Below are positions 62,873 through 64,000 of a DNA stretch of 64,000 nucleotides, in pieces. Source of the DNA: Bacteroidales bacterium (lineage in GTDB: Bacteria > Bacteroidota > Bacteroidia > Bacteroidales > UBA12170); assembly GCA_016744655.1 (NCBI GenBank), contig JADGDY010000005.1:23408-87407 (forward strand), given 5' to 3'. Position 1 is the first letter of the stretch. Each line of letters opens with the position of its first letter. Position numbers and translations under genes: made by a program. The notes below the pieces were generated by a model that searched no databases, was not told the origin of the DNA, and saw only the letters and a program-made list of their open reading frames with translations.

Positions 62873-62904
62873 CAAATATAGAATAATACTTGATTTGCTA
62901 AACA
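62873..62904 (-). promoter_or_regulatory. Promoter of the outer-membrane barrel gene
   Basis: TATATTTG (62873-62880, minus strand) matches the -7 consensus, with TGTTTAG-like sequence near 62898-62904 as a weak -33 element. The leader is about 37 bases. Confidence 0.5.
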
Positions 62905-62935
62905 TGAAACATAAAAGTCTTTTATTAATGAAATC

Positions 62936-64000
62936 CTAAGGTGTCCATTTTTTCAAAATACTGAAACTGATATGTTCACTTTTATATTTTGTTTTTAGTT
63001 CCTCAAAAGTAATTTTAAAATTACATCCCGATTTCCATTGGCTGCATCCATAAGCAGTTTTTCCTTTGAGGAGGTTTCCAGAATTACATTTCGGACAGGT
63101 TAATTTGCTATAGTCTTCGGGTTTTTTAACTGGACTGGCTTTTTTTGTAGGGCTAGCCTTTTTAGTTTTTCGAGGGGTGCTGGGTTTTTTTGCCTTTTTA
63201 ACTTCTTCTTCCTCTTTGTAGGTGATTTTTTTGGCCGATTCTTTTTTTACTTCATCAACTATTTGACTCACCATCTCTTTCATTTCGCTTAAAAAAAGCT
63301 TCACATCGTATTTACCTCTCTCAATTTGACTTAGCTTAAGTTCCCATTGACCTGTGAGTTCGGCCGATTTTAGCAAATCATTTTGAATGGATCCAATGAG
63401 TTCTATGCCTGTTTCAGTTGGATGCAGAGCTTTGCGCTTACGTGTCATATATCTTCTACGAAAAAGCGTTTCAATAATATTAGCTCGCGTAGATGGTCTC
63501 CCAATTCCATTTGCTTTCATCACTTCTCTGAGCTTCTCGTCATCCACTTGTTTCCCTGCTGTTTCCATAGCTCTTAACAAAGTCGCCTCAGTATAATACT
63601 TTGGTGGCTGAGTTTGCTTTTTTTCCATGGCAGGTTCATGTGGACCTTGCTCGCCTTTTTCAAAAGTCGGCATCAACTGGCCTTTATCATCTTCGTTTTG
63701 GTCTTTACCAAAAACGATTCTCCAACCTGGACTAATGATTTCTTTACCGGTGGCTTTAAAAGGATATCCAGCAGCTTCGCCAACAACCTTGGTGTTTGAA
63801 ATGATACAATCCGGATAGAAGTTAGCAATAAACCGTCTTGTAATAGCATCATAAACATCACGCTCCACAGCTGTCATATTGTTACCGCGTACTCCTGTTG
63901 GAATAATAGCATGGTGATCAGTAACTTTAGAATTATCAAATACCCTTTTCGTTTTTGGGATTTTCTTCTATAAAACACTTTGCGTTAAAGCTGAATAATC
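62936..64000 (-). pseudogene. topB: DNA topoisomerase III, C-terminal part, interrupted by an in-frame amber codon
   Basis: The frame is open to the window edge except for one TAG at 63968-63970. Before it the frame reads DYSALTQSVL and after it KKIPKTKRVFDNSKVTDHHA, IIPTG, so both sides belong to the same TopB reading frame. The stop stands where related proteins usually have a Glu-like residue and would arise by one base change from GAG. Downstream are TPKYYTEATLLRAMETAG-like residues, KANGIGRPSTRANIIETLFR, QWELKLSQIERGKYD and a C-terminal zinc ribbon (LTCPKCNSGNLLKGKTAYGC). The active-site Tyr lies outside the window. Real inactivation, a sequencing error or readthrough are all possible. 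Confidence 0.8.

Overview
The window looks like an AT-rich chromosome segment of a Bacteroidetes (Bacteroidota) species. Support comes from five proteins with type IX secretion (T9SS) C-terminal sorting domains, lipoproteins and outer-membrane barrels typical of the phylum, promoters of the TAnnTTTG (-7) type, weak Shine-Dalgarno use and a BtuB/BtuG-style cobalamin locus. I saw no tRNA, rRNA, CRISPR array, phage or plasmid backbone. The only mobile DNA is a decayed IS4-type transposase remnant near 56.1-56.4 kb.

Layout. 0-1.8 kb: a DUF58 protein (cut by the window edge) and its MoxR ATPase; then an MFS transporter. 3.3-12.1 kb: a vitamin B12 capture locus read on the minus strand. It runs from a promoter and cobalamin riboswitch into a large T9SS protein with a DUF5074-type beta-propeller, a T9SS protein with a transcobalamin-like DUF4430 domain, a BtuB-like TonB-dependent receptor and a BtuG-like propeller lipoprotein. 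12.2-14.9 kb: an AlgX-like/MBOAT pair for polysaccharide O-acetylation. 15-25.5 kb: a lipoprotein, penicillin acylase, CotH/T9SS protein, 2OG-Fe(II) oxygenase, CLC protein with CBS domains and three tandem outer-membrane barrel paralogues. 25.8-30.2 kb: PdxJ, an esterase, a degenerate arginase-fold protein and a helical-repeat protein.

30.3-41.0 kb holds nine same-strand genes: lipoprotein alpha/beta hydrolase, outer-membrane barrel, Ig-like lipoprotein, two unusual KAS III-like enzymes with altered catalytic residues, a CoA-transferase, a sodium:solute symporter, an acetoacetyl-CoA reductase type SDR and a thiolase. Together they suggest uptake and CoA-dependent conversion of a short (hydroxy/keto) acid or its ester. 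This is the best candidate for an undescribed pathway in the window.

41-51 kb: housekeeping and accessory genes (FtsB/DivIC-like, uridine kinase, DsbD, an Omp28-like T9SS protein, a thiamine-binding-like protein/PnuC/NadR-like operon, and an NtrC-type response regulator lacking a DNA-binding domain). 51.2-56 kb: a 1.5-kilo-residue LRR T9SS protein followed at once by a tiny protein with a PID-CTERM-like tail. 56.6-58.6 kb: a KAS III-ACP-SDR mini-operon. 58.8-64 kb: GdhA, two paralogous small membrane proteins, an outer-membrane barrel and the C-terminal part of topoisomerase III, whose reading frame contains an in-frame amber codon.
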